Source of the DNA: Dictyoglomus sp. NZ13-RE01
GTDB taxonomy: Bacteria; Dictyoglomota; Dictyoglomia; Dictyoglomales; Dictyoglomaceae
Direction: 5' to 3'
DNA length: 64,000 nt
Assembly (NCBI GenBank): GCA_002878375.1
Contig: NIRF01000008.1
Location: 1 to 64,000, forward strand
Notes under the pieces: model-generated
Databases searched by the model: none
The model's input: only the letters and a program-made list of their open reading frames with translations
Told to the model about the DNA's origin: nothing
Made by a program: the position numbers and the translations under genes
Shown: positions 8,069 through 17,318 of the stretch, piece after piece
How positions within the stretch are numbered: the first letter of the stretch is position 1
Layout of the letters: each line of letters starts with the position of its first letter

Positions 8069-9328
8069 TTATGATCTTGCTAATTTTACAAGAAGAGGCA
8101 TAAGCTCAGTTCCTTTTATCCTTCCAAGGCTTCCTTTAGCACAGGAACTTTCTCCAAAGTAATCTAAACCATCAGGAGTAATTCCATCTGTTACTATCAT
8201 TAAGGGAACTGGATCCTCTGAATGGGCCTTTAGAGAACAAGGAGTTGAGTGATCTGCCGTTACAACAACTACTACTTTTGAGAAATCAAGATATGGTAGT
8301 AGATTTGTAAAGTATTCTGCATCTATTTTTTCAATACTCTCTTTTTTGGCATTAACAAGACCATCATGCCCTGGAATATCAGGACCTTTTAAGTGGGCAT
8401 ATACTCCATCATATTTTTCTAAGGCATATAGTGTTTTTTCTGCCCAAAGTCTATAATTAGATGAATCTTCTATAGGAACTTCCTTCATTCCTGTTAATAA
8501 AGCTATTCCTCTTTCTACAGGCATTTCTACAATACTTCCAAAGGAAAGATTATAAAGCTCGTTCAGTGTTGGAATCTTAGGCAGAGAGTCTCCTGCATCT
8601 CTCAATAGAATAATATTAGCTGGCTTTTTCCCTTCAGATATTCTCTTCTTATTTATTTCTGAGTTTTTTAATACTTCAAAGGATTTTTTAACAAACTCAT
8701 TAGTTAATCGTGCAGACTCCTTTGCCTCAATACTATCATCTAATGGAATACATTCCTGCACTTCTGTGGGAGGATTTGTGATGGCGATACTATAAGGTCC
8801 ATGCTTTTTATATCCTGGATCTATATTTTCTACGTTAGCTGAAAGTTTTCCATTCTTCTTTCTAATAACGAGTACTCCTCTATGTCCTACAGTAGCCTTA
8901 AAGATAAATTCTGCTCCATCAAGCTTTACTTTTTGATTTACTTCTTCTGCTAAAGCTTTTGCTTCCTCTGTTGAGAGATTTCTCCCAGCCCTTCTATCTA
9001 ATATTTTTAGGGTATTTTCATCTACTGTTGCAAAATTTGCTCTCCAAGCTAAATCTCCATCTCTTACCTCAATATCTGCTCCATAGGCTTCCAATGGACC
9101 TCTTCCAGTATAATATTTATCTACGTCATAACCTAATATACTCAATACTGCAGCATCAGATTCTGGGGCAATCCCTGGAGCAATAGGGTCCATAAGTCCC
9201 AACTTAGCCTTTTTAGCTAAAGAGTCCATATTGGGAGTATGTGCAGCTTCTAATGTAGTTTTTCCGTTTAGGCTTGGCTCTGGTCTTCCTCCCAGTCCAT
9301 CAAGAACAATATACAATATTTTCTTCAT
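8069..9328 (-). CDS. apgM: 2,3-bisphosphoglycerate-independent phosphoglycerate mutase, archaeal type
   Basis: Glycolytic/gluconeogenic enzyme interconverting 3- and 2-phosphoglycerate, of the alkaline-phosphatase-fold, cofactor-independent archaeal family (aPGAM), 419 residues. The metal/catalytic start YIVLDGLGGRP carries D10. The phosphorylated Ser is in PESDAAV (S57). The C-terminal metal motif TADHSTPCSLKAHSEDPVP is present. Length is the usual 400-430. aPGAM occurs in archaea and scattered thermophilic bacteria. An AAAGGAGG site precedes the ATG. The upstream region is shared with a divergent PEGA-protein gene and contains a CRP-like palindrome. Confidence 0.93.
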   Translation of the reverse strand: MKKILYIVLDGLGGRPEPSLNGKTTLEAAHTPNMDSLAKKAKLGLMDPIAPGIAPESDAAVLSILGYDVDKYYTGRGPLEAYGADIEVRDGDLAWRANFATVDENTLKILDRRAGRNLSTEEAKALAEEVNQKVKLDGAEFIFKATVGHRGVLVIRKKNGKLSANVENIDPGYKKHGPYSIAITNPPTEVQECIPLDDSIEAKESARLTNEFVKKSFEVLKNSEINKKRISEGKKPANIILLRDAGDSLPKIPTLNELYNLSFGSIVEMPVERGIALLTGMKEVPIEDSSNYRLWAEKTLYALEKYDGVYAHLKGPDIPGHDGLVNAKKESIEKIDAEYFTNLLPYLDFSKVVVVVTADHSTPCSLKAHSEDPVPLMIVTDGITPDGLDYFGESSCAKGSLGRIKGTELMPLLVKLARS

Positions 9329-9385
9329 ACTTTTCCTCCTTTCTCATATGATTTATCTTAAAAATTTTATCATAAAATTTTAAAA

Positions 9386-9401
9386 TGTGATATAAATCAC
9401 T
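9386..9401. promoter_or_regulatory. CRP/FNR-family-like operator palindrome
   Basis: TGTGA (9386-9390), six bases, then TCAC (9397-9400) and T. This matches nine of ten arm positions of the known CRP consensus TGTGA-N6-TCACA. It lies between divergent apgM and the PEGA-protein gene. Its centre is about 42 bases before the start point expected from the TATAAT at 9424-9429, the class-II activator distance, and that promoter lacks a -35 box. A Crp-family regulator is encoded at 14050. The link between the two is inference. Confidence 0.5.
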
Positions 9402-9423
9402 TTATTTAATTTCTTCTTTTCTG

Positions 9424-9429
9424 TATAAT
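9424..9429 (+). promoter_or_regulatory. -10 element for the PEGA-protein gene
   Basis: TATAAT 29 bases before the ATG at 9458, which has a good AAAGGAGGT ribosome site. No convincing -35 is seen at the right distance. The CRP-like palindrome covers that region instead. Confidence 0.5.
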
Positions 9430-9457
9430 TTAATAGAATAAGAAAGGAGGTCAAATC

Positions 9458-11503
9458 ATGAGGGTATTTAAGGTTTTAAGTTTATTTTTCATATTCATAA
9501 TTTTTCTTTCTGGATATATTCTTCCTCAGGAAAAGATTATTCCTGCTCCATCTTGGGAGAAGATCATAATAGTACCAAATGAGGAAACCAAATTAAAACT
9601 CGATCTTTGGCTAAATAAACCAGAAGGTAGCGTTTATAGAATTGGTGAAGATTTAAAGATTTATGTGAGGGCTAATGATGATTGTTATCTCTATATATTT
9701 GATTTAACAGCGGATGGAGAATTTAAGCTTATTTTCCCTAATGTATACTCATCTAATAATTTTATTAGAAAGGATCAGACCTATACATTCCCCGATAAAC
9801 CCTCCTATAGTTTTAAAGTAAGCCCACCAGAAGGTAAAGAATTTATTATTGGAATAATTTCAAAGGTACCATTAAATATTTTTCCTGGTAAAAAATTAGA
9901 AGCTCTAAAACCTGGTGAAACTTTAGAGAAAAGTGTAGAGAAAGCGATGAAGACAATAGAAAAAGTACTAATTGAAGGAGATAAGAAAAATTGGAGTCAA
10001 AAAGTTACATTTTTTTATGTACAAAGAGCTATAAGTTTAGAGGGTAAAGTTAATATCCAATCAAATCCTTCTGGCGCAAATGTCTACTTAAATAATGTTT
10101 ATAAAGGTAAAACTCCCTTGAGTTTAAGTCTTACAGAAGGAAGTTATAGGGTTTTATTACAATTAGAAGGTTATAAAGATTACGAAACAGTTATTATTGT
10201 TGAAGCAAACAAGGAGAAAGATTATAATTTTACTCTTTCTCCTAAATATGGAGATTTAAGAATAGAATCTACCCCATCTAATGCGGATGTATACATAGAT
10301 GGAATTTATAGGGGAAAAACTCCATTACTTATAAGAAATATGTTGGCAAAAACTTATGAAATAAGACTAAGATATCCAGGTTATCAGGATTTAGTACAGA
10401 AAGTAGAAGTTAAGGAAGGAAGAGAAAATAGAATAGTTCTCTCACTTCTTCCTCTAACTGGAAGCTTAAATATAAATTCAAACCCTCAAGGAGCGGAAGT
10501 TTATTTAAATGGTGTGTACAAAGGTATAACTCCCATCACAATTTACGAGCTAACCCCAGGAAAATACCAATTACAATTGAGAAAATCAGGTTATAAGGAC
10601 TTAATAACCTTTGTTGATGTAATCTCTGGTACTGTATCAAACTATAACTTCTCTCTAACTCCTCTCTTAGGAAGCATTAATGTATTTTCTACTCCATCTA
10701 ATGCGGATGTATATATAAATGATGTTTACAAAGGAAAAACTCCTCTTTCATTAAGCGATTTAAATCCTGGATATTATACTGTTAGGATTGTTCTTACAGG
10801 GTATCAGGAGTATAGAGAATCCTTCTATTTAAATCCTGGAGATGTAAAAAGAGTTAATGTAAATTTGGTTCCAGCTTTAGGAGAGGTTAGTATTAATTCA
10901 AAACCGCAATCTGCAGTTGTTTATATAGATGGAAAATATCAAGGGGTCACTCCTTTAACCTTGAATTTGGCTGAAGGAGTTTATAGCTTAAGATTGGCTT
11001 TATCTGGATATCAAGAGGTGAACACACAAATTAATGTAAAGGCTGGAGAAAAATATAATTTTGAATTTGTTCTTTCTCCTATCATAACTCCCGTAGTTTA
11101 TTATATAAACTTCACAAAGGGAGGTTATGAAGGAAATCTTAGTGTTCAAAAAGCTGAAAATTGTTACTTTACTAAGGAAGACAAAGAATACAGTTTAGTT
11201 CTAAATCCAGGTGGTATTTTAGAATTAAAATCTCCTTCAATACTATATAAAAAGATATATTTGAGAATTAAATTTGCAACTACTTATAGTGGGAAGAGCG
11301 AGTTAAATCCTGGATTATCTATTAATATTAATGAAAAGCTTATAACTATCCCTGTAGCTATAGAGTCTAAAGATTTTGAAGTATTAAAATGGGATATAAC
11401 TGGATTAGTTAATATGGACAAAGAAAACATTGTAACCATATTAATACCAAAAGATATAGAAGGAAACGTGAGGATAAAAGAAATATCTATTGAGTCAAGG
11501 TAG
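9458..11503 (+). CDS. Secreted DUF4384 and five-PEGA-repeat envelope protein
   Basis: 681 residues. A signal peptide (about 1-24) predicts export. Residues about 50-135 resemble a DUF4384 domain (lipoprotein-like, with the pattern YVRANDDCYLYIF). Five PEGA repeats of about 70 residues fill 195-543, each starting like INSNPQGAEVYLNGVYKGKTP and ending in an aromatic-Gly turn (GYKDY, GYQEY). The remaining 140 residues look like a beta-sandwich. PEGA domains are surface/periplasmic beta modules often found with S-layer or cell-wall proteins, so an envelope structural or binding role is likely. There is no catalytic motif. The gene is single, divergent from apgM, and followed by the broken hflKC locus. 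Confidence 0.8.
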   Translation: MRVFKVLSLFFIFIIFLSGYILPQEKIIPAPSWEKIIIVPNEETKLKLDLWLNKPEGSVYRIGEDLKIYVRANDDCYLYIFDLTADGEFKLIFPNVYSSNNFIRKDQTYTFPDKPSYSFKVSPPEGKEFIIGIISKVPLNIFPGKKLEALKPGETLEKSVEKAMKTIEKVLIEGDKKNWSQKVTFFYVQRAISLEGKVNIQSNPSGANVYLNNVYKGKTPLSLSLTEGSYRVLLQLEGYKDYETVIIVEANKEKDYNFTLSPKYGDLRIESTPSNADVYIDGIYRGKTPLLIRNMLAKTYEIRLRYPGYQDLVQKVEVKEGRENRIVLSLLPLTGSLNINSNPQGAEVYLNGVYKGITPITIYELTPGKYQLQLRKSGYKDLITFVDVISGTVSNYNFSLTPLLGSINVFSTPSNADVYINDVYKGKTPLSLSDLNPGYYTVRIVLTGYQEYRESFYLNPGDVKRVNVNLVPALGEVSINSKPQSAVVYIDGKYQGVTPLTLNLAEGVYSLRLALSGYQEVNTQINVKAGEKYNFEFVLSPIITPVVYYINFTKGGYEGNLSVQKAENCYFTKEDKEYSLVLNPGGILELKSPSILYKKIYLRIKFATTYSGKSELNPGLSININEKLITIPVAIESKDFEVLKWDITGLVNMDKENIVTILIPKDIEGNVRIKEISIESR

Positions 11504-11544
11504 TTTAAAAGGGGAGGGGGGTTTTTAGATATTAGGAGGGAAAT

Positions 11545-11933
11545 ATGAGGGATTTTCCGGAATTTCCTTGGAAGGACCTTTCCTTTAAGAATATCCTATT
11601 GATAATTGTATTTATCTTAGTAGTAATTTTTCTGGCTGAAAGCTTTTATTTTGTTGGTCCTGCAGAATCTGCTATTGTTAAGAGATTTGGTAAGATCATA
11701 GGAGTATTTGGACCAGGTTTGCATTGGAAGATACCTCTCTTGGATAGTGTGAGTAAAGTAGATGTTGCAGCTATTAGAAGATTGGAGATAGGTTTTAGGA
11801 CGATAAATATTTAAAGAGGAATCTTTATTATTAACAAAAGACGGTAAAATATTTGACCTATATAAGAAGTTCTGAAAAACTACTTAGAGATTTGGCTCAG
11901 GCATCTATGAGAAAAAAGGATTCTGGAGTATGA
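11545..11933 (+). pseudogene. hflK: hflK remnant (SPFH/band-7 protein), frameshifted
   Basis: A good AGGAGGG site and ATG begin an HflK-like protein: membrane helix (about residues 17-33), then FVGPAESAIVKRFGK, GLHWKIP and RRLEIGFRT, typical of HflK. The frame stops at 11812-11814. HflK-like sequence continues in frame 2 (EESLLLTKDGKIFDL, 11816-11860) and then frame 3 (SEKLLRDLAQASMR, 11871-11912), which ends at 11931. Residues normally lying between those two blocks are missing. HflK partners HflC to regulate the FtsH protease. Only about a quarter of the protein is left, followed at once by the interior of hflC. Confidence 0.75.
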
Positions 11934-12576
11934 TTCTGAACCCACCCTTGTAGTTACTAAGGATAAAAAATCTATGATATTAGATTCTTTTGCACTATTT
12001 GTTATTACCGATCCCCTTTTATTTTTGAAAACTGTTAGAGACGAAAGCGGTGTCCAGGCAAGATTAGATGATAGCATATATAGCGAGATGCGAAGAGTAG
12101 TGGGACAATATGATTTTGATAATATTGTCTCTGAAAAAAGGGAAGAAATTTTTGAGGAGGTTACAAGATCTTCACAAGCAAAGGCAATGGAGCTAAGTAT
12201 TGAAATTAAAACTGTTAGAATGAAAAGGGTTAGTGTTCCTGAAGAGAACCTAAGAAAGATTTATGATTCCATGATAGCGGAAAGACAAAGACAAGCTGCT
12301 CTTTATAGAGCGGAGATGCAAAGAGAGGCTCAGAGGATAAAGTCTGAGGCTGAGAAAAGAAGAACAATAATTCTTGCTGAAGCTTATAGAAAAGCTAAAG
12401 AGCTTAAGGGACAAGGAGAGGCGGAAGCTGGAAGAATTATTCAGTCCGCTCTTTCAGCAAATCCTGAATTTTACCAATTTATAAAAAGTTTAGAGGTATA
12501 TAAAAAGACTATTCCTGGAAATACTATTATAATTACACCTGATTCTGAGATCTTTAAATATCTAAGAAGCAAATAA
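11911..12576 (+). pseudogene. hflC: hflC remnant, 5' end missing
   Basis: From 11911 frame 1 reads as HflC interior: RILEYDSEPTLVVTKDKKS, then SPFH-domain sequence ending in the coiled region (ERQRQAALYRAEMQREAQR, AEAYRKAKELKGQGEAEA) and the family C-terminus KTIPGNTIIITPDSEIFKYL. The first usable ATG is 11974, giving 200 residues against about 280-330 for HflC. The membrane anchor and first strands are gone. The upstream stop TGA at 11908 separates it from the hflK remnant. A 200-residue soluble fragment could still be translated, but no ribosome site is visible before 11974. Confidence 0.7.
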
Positions 12577-13905
12577 TTACAATGATGAATTAGAATTTTT
12601 CAATCTGTTTTGGATATCTTGAATGACTTTTTTAATTGTAACGTCGGACTGATAAAGTTCTTGGATTTTTTCATAAGCATGAAGTACTGTGGTATGATCT
12701 CTTCCGCCGAATTCTTCTCCTATTTTAGGTAAAGAAATGTCTGTTAATGTTCTTGCAAGGTACATAGCAATTTGCCTTGGCAGTGCCACTTCTTGGGTCC
12801 TTCCTTTTCCGACGATTTGTTCAGGTGTTAAATGGAAGTAATTTGCTACCTCCCTAATTATAGCTTGGATACTTATTGGGGTAACAGAGGGCTGTAAAAT
12901 ATCTTTTAGTACAGTTTTTGCTAAGGAAAGGTCAATAGGTACGTTATTGAGAGAGGCAAAAGCAACTGTTCTGATCAAGGCTCCTTCTAACTCTCTAATA
13001 TTGGATTGAATTTGTTCTGCTATAAATTCTATAACACTTTCAGGTACATTTACTCTTTCTGCTTCTGCTTTTTTCTTTAGAATTGCAATCCTTGTTTCTA
13101 AGTCAGGAGGTTGTATATCTGCCATAAGTCCCCATTCAAATCTTGATCTTAATCTATCTTCTAAAGTAGGTATTTCTTTGGGAACTCTATCACTGGTAAG
13201 TACAATCTGCTTTCCAGCCTCATATAATGCATTAAAGGTATAGAAGAATTCTTCTTGAGTTCTTTCTTTGCCTGCTAAAAATTGAATATCATCAATGAGA
13301 AGAATATCAATATTTCTATACCTACTTCTAAATTTAGTCATTCCATCCTCTTTTATGGCATCAATAAGCTCTACAGTAAACTTTTCCATGGACGAATACA
13401 CAATTTTTAGATGTGGAAACTTTTCTCTTACGTAATGTCCTATAGCATGAATTAAGTGAGTCTTACCAAGTCCTACCCCGCCATATATAAACAAGGGATT
13501 ATATGTTTTCCCTGGATTTTGGCTAACTGCTAAAGCAGCAGCATGAGCAAATCTATTACTGTCTCCTACCACAAAGGTATCAAAAGTATACTTAGGATTT
13601 AAATTTGTTACTTGGAGAACAGATTCAGGTATAGATCTATCTACAGGTTCTTCTTCTTTATCTTCTGTAAATAATTCTACCTTCCATTCCCTTTGGGAAG
13701 TTTTTCTTAATGCTGATTCAATTACATCTAAATAGTACTCTTGGAGCCATTCCTTAGAAAACCTATTTGGAGTCTGGAGAATAAATTTTTCTCCTTGGAC
13801 TCCCAATGGCTTTAAGGTCTTAATCCAAGTTTCAAAACCAGGTCTACTTATTTCCGTTGATATTATATCCAAAGTCTTTTCCCAGACTTGTTTCCAATCA
13901 TCCAT
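12577..13905 (-). CDS. dnaA: Chromosomal replication initiator DnaA
   Basis: 442 residues with all four DnaA domains. Domain I is at 1-80. Domain III is the AAA+ core with Walker A GGVGLGKTH, Walker B ILLIDDIQF and sensor TSDRVPKEI. The DNA-binding domain IV carries the signature GGRDHTTVLHAYEKI. Length is normal. The gene is not beside dnaN, recF or rpmH, and the upstream region shows no TTATCCACA-type boxes, so this is probably not the replication origin. It converges on the hflC remnant with no gap, and a recognisable promoter lies upstream. Confidence 0.97.
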   Translation of the reverse strand: MDDWKQVWEKTLDIISTEISRPGFETWIKTLKPLGVQGEKFILQTPNRFSKEWLQEYYLDVIESALRKTSQREWKVELFTEDKEEEPVDRSIPESVLQVTNLNPKYTFDTFVVGDSNRFAHAAALAVSQNPGKTYNPLFIYGGVGLGKTHLIHAIGHYVREKFPHLKIVYSSMEKFTVELIDAIKEDGMTKFRSRYRNIDILLIDDIQFLAGKERTQEEFFYTFNALYEAGKQIVLTSDRVPKEIPTLEDRLRSRFEWGLMADIQPPDLETRIAILKKKAEAERVNVPESVIEFIAEQIQSNIRELEGALIRTVAFASLNNVPIDLSLAKTVLKDILQPSVTPISIQAIIREVANYFHLTPEQIVGKGRTQEVALPRQIAMYLARTLTDISLPKIGEEFGGRDHTTVLHAYEKIQELYQSDVTIKKVIQDIQNRLKNSNSSL

Positions 13906-13944
13906 AAGCTAATACCTCGACAAGAAATTAAGATTGCAAAATTA

Positions 13945-13973
13945 ATTTTAGCAAATAAATATTAGTTGGGCAA
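13945..13973 (-). promoter_or_regulatory. Promoter for dnaA
   Basis: On the minus strand TTGCCC (13973-13968), a 17-base spacer and TAAAAT (13950-13945), with TGC just before the -10 (extended -10). The leader before the dnaA ATG would be about 30 bases. Confidence 0.6.
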
Positions 13974-13986
13974 TTAAAAATTTTTA

Positions 13987-14016
13987 TTGTAAAAATCTAT
14001 TGTTTTAATATATAAT
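13987..14016 (+). promoter_or_regulatory. Promoter for the Crp/Fnr regulator gene
   Basis: TTGTAA (13987-13992), 18-base spacer and perfect TATAAT (14011-14016), back to back with the dnaA promoter. No CRP-like palindrome is seen here. Confidence 0.55.
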
Positions 14017-14049
14017 ACTATATAGAAAATTTTAAGATTAATAAAGAAG

Positions 14050-14730
14050 ATGGAAGGGAAGGAATTTCTTAAAAAAGTCCCCATATTTTCGGGACTTTCA
14101 GATAGTGATTTAGAATTGCTTTTAGGTATATCTCGAGAAAAGTTATATCCAAAAGATTCTATTATCTTCCAAAAAGATGATGTTGGTAATTTCTTTTTCC
14201 TCATTTGTTCAGGAAGAGTAAAGGTAGTTATAGAAACTGAAGAAGGAAAAGAGGCAATTCTTTCTATTCTTTATCCTACAGAATTTTTTGGAGAGATGTC
14301 CCTTTTGGATGGTGAGCCTCGTTCTGCCACTATTGTAGCCTTGGAAGATACAAGGGTTTTATTGATTCAGAGAGATGACTTCATGAAGTTGTTACAAAAG
14401 TACCCTGACATATCTTTAAAAATCCTAAAAACCTTATCTCTTCGTTTAAGAAAAGCAAATAGACAGATTGAAACATTGATGTTTTTTGATGCTCCTGGTA
14501 GAATTGCAAGGGTTTTATTGGAAATTGTTCTTGATAAGGGAGTAAAAACTGATAAGGGAATAGTCATAGACTTAGACTTTACAAGGCAAGAATTAGGAAG
14601 CTTAATTGGGGTTTCAAGGGAAACTGCTACAAGAACTTTAAAAGCCTTTGAAGATGAAGGGATAATAACTGTTGAAAAGAATCATATCATAGTTCATAGT
14701 ATTGAGAAACTGAAAAATAGAATCTATTGA
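14050..14730 (+). CDS. Crp/Fnr-family transcription regulator
   Basis: 226 residues: an N-terminal cyclic-nucleotide-binding-type beta barrel (about 10-120; GEMSLLDGEPRSATIVA resembles the phosphate-binding cassette), a long dimer helix, and a C-terminal winged helix. The recognition helix reads GVSRETATRTLKAFE and keeps the Arg-Glu...Arg spacing that CRP uses to read TGTGA. There are no N-terminal Cys clusters, so it is not an Fe-S FNR. The cassette's Arg-Ser suggests a cyclic nucleotide could bind, but the ligand is unknown. The stop overlaps the start of the pseudouridine synthase gene. A CRP-like site at 9386 is a candidate target. Confidence 0.88.
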   Translation: MEGKEFLKKVPIFSGLSDSDLELLLGISREKLYPKDSIIFQKDDVGNFFFLICSGRVKVVIETEEGKEAILSILYPTEFFGEMSLLDGEPRSATIVALEDTRVLLIQRDDFMKLLQKYPDISLKILKTLSLRLRKANRQIETLMFFDAPGRIARVLLEIVLDKGVKTDKGIVIDLDFTRQELGSLIGVSRETATRTLKAFEDEGIITVEKNHIIVHSIEKLKNRIY

Positions 14731-15641
14731 TGGAAGAAAGATATGTGTTAAAAATTGAAAAAGATATTGAAGAAAGGTTAGATAAATATTTAGCGAGTGT
14801 ACTTCCCTTAACTCGTTCCCAAATTCAAAATCTTATAGAAAAAGAAAAGGTTAAAGTAAATGAAAGGATTGCAAAGCCAAGTCAAAAGTTAAAAGCTGGT
14901 GACGAAGTAGTAGTTGAGGTACCCCCACCAGAGCCCACCGAAATTATTCCTGAACAAATAAAATTAGATATTGTATACGAGGATGATGATATTTTAATAA
15001 TTAATAAACCGAGGGATATGGTCGTTCATCCCTCTGCGGGACATTATAAAGGTACCCTTGTTAATGCTCTTCTTGGCTATATTGGTGAGCTTTCTCAAAT
15101 AGGTGGTAAAATAAGACCAGGTATCGTTCATAGGTTAGATAAGGACACAACAGGTCTCATAATTGTCGCAAAAAATGATCCTGCTCACCTTTCCCTTGCG
15201 GAACAACTTAAGAACAAGACCTTAAGAAGGATTTATTGGGCTTTGGTAGAAGGTAATTTTCCATGGGATGAAAAAAGAGTAGAGCTATTTATGGGAAGAC
15301 ATCCTACTGATAGAAAGAGAATGGCAATTCTACCTTATGGTAAGTTGTCTATAAGTAACTTCAAAATCTTAGAAAGGTTCAAAGGATATACCTTGTTAGA
15401 GGTTAATCTTGAAACAGGAAGGACTCATCAGATAAGGGTACATTTGAGTTATTTAGGTTATCCAATTGTAGGGGATGAAGTGTACGGTAGAAAAGATAAA
15501 AGATTTTCTGTTTCTGGACAGTTACTTCATGCAAAGGAGATAGTTTTTATTCATCCAAGAACAAAAGAAATTATGAGATTTACTACAGATCTTCCTCAAG
15601 ACTTTCAAGAGGTTTTAAACAAGTTGAGAAATGAACTGTAA
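14730..15641 (+). CDS. RluA/RluD-family pseudouridine synthase
   Basis: 303 residues from the ATG that overlaps the previous stop by one base (TGATG). A TTG three bases upstream is a less likely start. The S4 RNA-binding domain (about 12-60) precedes the catalytic domain with GIVHRLDKDTTGL, whose Asp is the nucleophile in this family. The C-terminal pattern GRTHQIRVHL is also present. It isomerises uridine in rRNA, most likely large-subunit helix 69 if it is RluD itself. It overlaps the convergent RqcH gene by 27 bases. Confidence 0.9.
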   Translation: MEERYVLKIEKDIEERLDKYLASVLPLTRSQIQNLIEKEKVKVNERIAKPSQKLKAGDEVVVEVPPPEPTEIIPEQIKLDIVYEDDDILIINKPRDMVVHPSAGHYKGTLVNALLGYIGELSQIGGKIRPGIVHRLDKDTTGLIIVAKNDPAHLSLAEQLKNKTLRRIYWALVEGNFPWDEKRVELFMGRHPTDRKRMAILPYGKLSISNFKILERFKGYTLLEVNLETGRTHQIRVHLSYLGYPIVGDEVYGRKDKRFSVSGQLLHAKEIVFIHPRTKEIMRFTTDLPQDFQEVLNKLRNEL

Positions 15642-17318
15642 TGCATTTTCGGGCTTTACAAAAATAGTTTTCTCATTTTTATAAATCACAAATCCAGGTT
15701 TTGCATCTTTTGGTTTTTGCACGTATTTTCTTTTTGTATAATCTATGGCTACATAGGAGGAATTTCTTCCCTTACTAAAATATCCTGCTATTTCTGCTGT
15801 ATATTCTATAATTTCCTGAGGTACTTCCTCCTTTGATTTTGTTTTAAGGATTACATGGGCTCCTGGAATCCCTCTTGCATGGAACCATAAATCCTCTGGA
15901 GAGGCAATATTAAAAGTGATATAGTCATTTTGCTTGTTATTCTTCCCCACATATACTTCATATCCACCAGGTAGTAAGAATTTATAAGGTTGAGATCTTT
16001 TTTGAGTTTTTTTCTTTGTCCTTTTCTCTCTAATATAACCACTACTTATTAATTCCTCTTCTATTTCTTGGAGTTCTCCGTATTTATTACTATTTTCTAA
16101 AGAAAGGTCCAAGGAATTTAGGTAGAAAATTTCATTTTCCACTTTTTCCAACTGCTCTTTAAGAATGTTTATTCCCTTTTTCAATTTTTTATATCTTTTA
16201 AAATATCTTTGGGCATTATCAATAGGAGATAAAGCAGGATCTAAATCAATTTCTAATAGTTCCTTTTCATTATAAGGATTTGGAAGTATTACCTTATCTG
16301 GGCCTCTATTGATATCCTTTTGATATAAAATCAAAGTTTCTCCTTTGATTTTCAAACTTTCTGCAGACTCTCCTTCTTTAATAGCTTCCAAAAGTTCTTC
16401 CCTTTTCTTTTGTAATTTCTCTAAATTATTCTCAATAATTTCTCTTAGTCTCTTTTTATATTGCTCTAACAAGTAGTTTTCTAATGCATATGAATAGATG
16501 AAATCGACGGTTTCAGTTAATGTATTAAAGACTTTATATTTTAAACCACTTAAGATAGTTAGAGGGAATAGTGAATAAGTGTATGGTTTGTTTTCTAAAA
16601 AGTATACAAGAAAAGTGTATTCGTTTTTTATAATTTTCTCCTTTAATTCTAAGAGCCTTTTTTTAACAATATTTCTATCAGGATTCTGAGTTATTTCTTC
16701 ACCTATTAAAGGCGTAATATATAATACTTCCTTCACTAAAACATCTTTAATGTTTTCTTTTTCTAAAAGTTTTTCTATTTCATCTTCCTTTATGTCTAAA
16801 AGCGATATTTTGTTTATTTTAGGTGGATAAAGGTATATTTGTTGGGGGAGAATCTCCCTGTATCTATTTTTTTCACTACTTACATGCTTTATAGCATCCA
16901 AGATAACATTATTTTCATTAACTAAGATTATATTACTGTATTTTCCCATAAGTTCTACTATTAATTTTTTCTTTTCTTCTTCAACTCTTTGAAAAGTAAA
17001 CTCCAAAATTCTTTCCTTTGGTATTAATTTCCAATCAACGATTTTAGCTCCTTCTATATGTTTCCTTAGAAACATACAAAAAGGTGGTGGGGTAGAGGGA
17101 TAGGGAAGATCTATATTCGATATTTGAATTCTATAAAGCTTAGGGTGAACAGAAAGTATTAAAAGAAACCTACCCTCTTGCGGAGAATACATATCTAAAA
17201 TAACTTCTGTATTACCTATCTGGTATATTTTTTCAACAAGAGAATTAATGATCCTATTATAATTTTCTTTGTAAAATACTTCTATAGTTAAGAGATCAAA
17301 ACTTAATTTTAAATTCAT
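15615..17318 (-). CDS. rqcH: NFACT-family ribosome quality control protein RqcH
   Basis: 567 residues with the NFACT layout: N-terminal NFACT-N domain, a middle helical/coiled-coil region (about 270-430, many Lys/Glu), and C-terminal NFACT-R with GGYEVYVGKNNKQNDYITF and the DLWFHARGIPGAHVIL signature. Older annotations call the family fibronectin-binding protein. Bacterial RqcH binds stalled 50S subunits and adds C-terminal alanine tails to nascent chains. Its stop overlaps the 3' end of the pseudouridine synthase gene, and its ATG overlaps the stop of the small Cys-motif protein gene upstream (4 bases). Confidence 0.9.
   Translation of the reverse strand: MNLKLSFDLLTIEVFYKENYNRIINSLVEKIYQIGNTEVILDMYSPQEGRFLLILSVHPKLYRIQISNIDLPYPSTPPPFCMFLRKHIEGAKIVDWKLIPKERILEFTFQRVEEEKKKLIVELMGKYSNIILVNENNVILDAIKHVSSEKNRYREILPQQIYLYPPKINKISLLDIKEDEIEKLLEKENIKDVLVKEVLYITPLIGEEITQNPDRNIVKKRLLELKEKIIKNEYTFLVYFLENKPYTYSLFPLTILSGLKYKVFNTLTETVDFIYSYALENYLLEQYKKRLREIIENNLEKLQKKREELLEAIKEGESAESLKIKGETLILYQKDINRGPDKVILPNPYNEKELLEIDLDPALSPIDNAQRYFKRYKKLKKGINILKEQLEKVENEIFYLNSLDLSLENSNKYGELQEIEEELISSGYIREKRTKKKTQKRSQPYKFLLPGGYEVYVGKNNKQNDYITFNIASPEDLWFHARGIPGAHVILKTKSKEEVPQEIIEYTAEIAGYFSKGRNSSYVAIDYTKRKYVQKPKDAKPGFVIYKNEKTIFVKPENALQFISQLV

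Noticed and set aside
10042-11090. DNA-level tandem repeat in the PEGA gene
   Set aside because: The five units are diverged protein-domain repeats; the nucleotide identity between them is modest and coding explains it.
12577-14049. dnaA as marker of the replication origin
   Set aside because: dnaN, recF and rpmH are not adjacent, and the region upstream of dnaA has no TTATCCACA-like boxes or AT-rich iterons.
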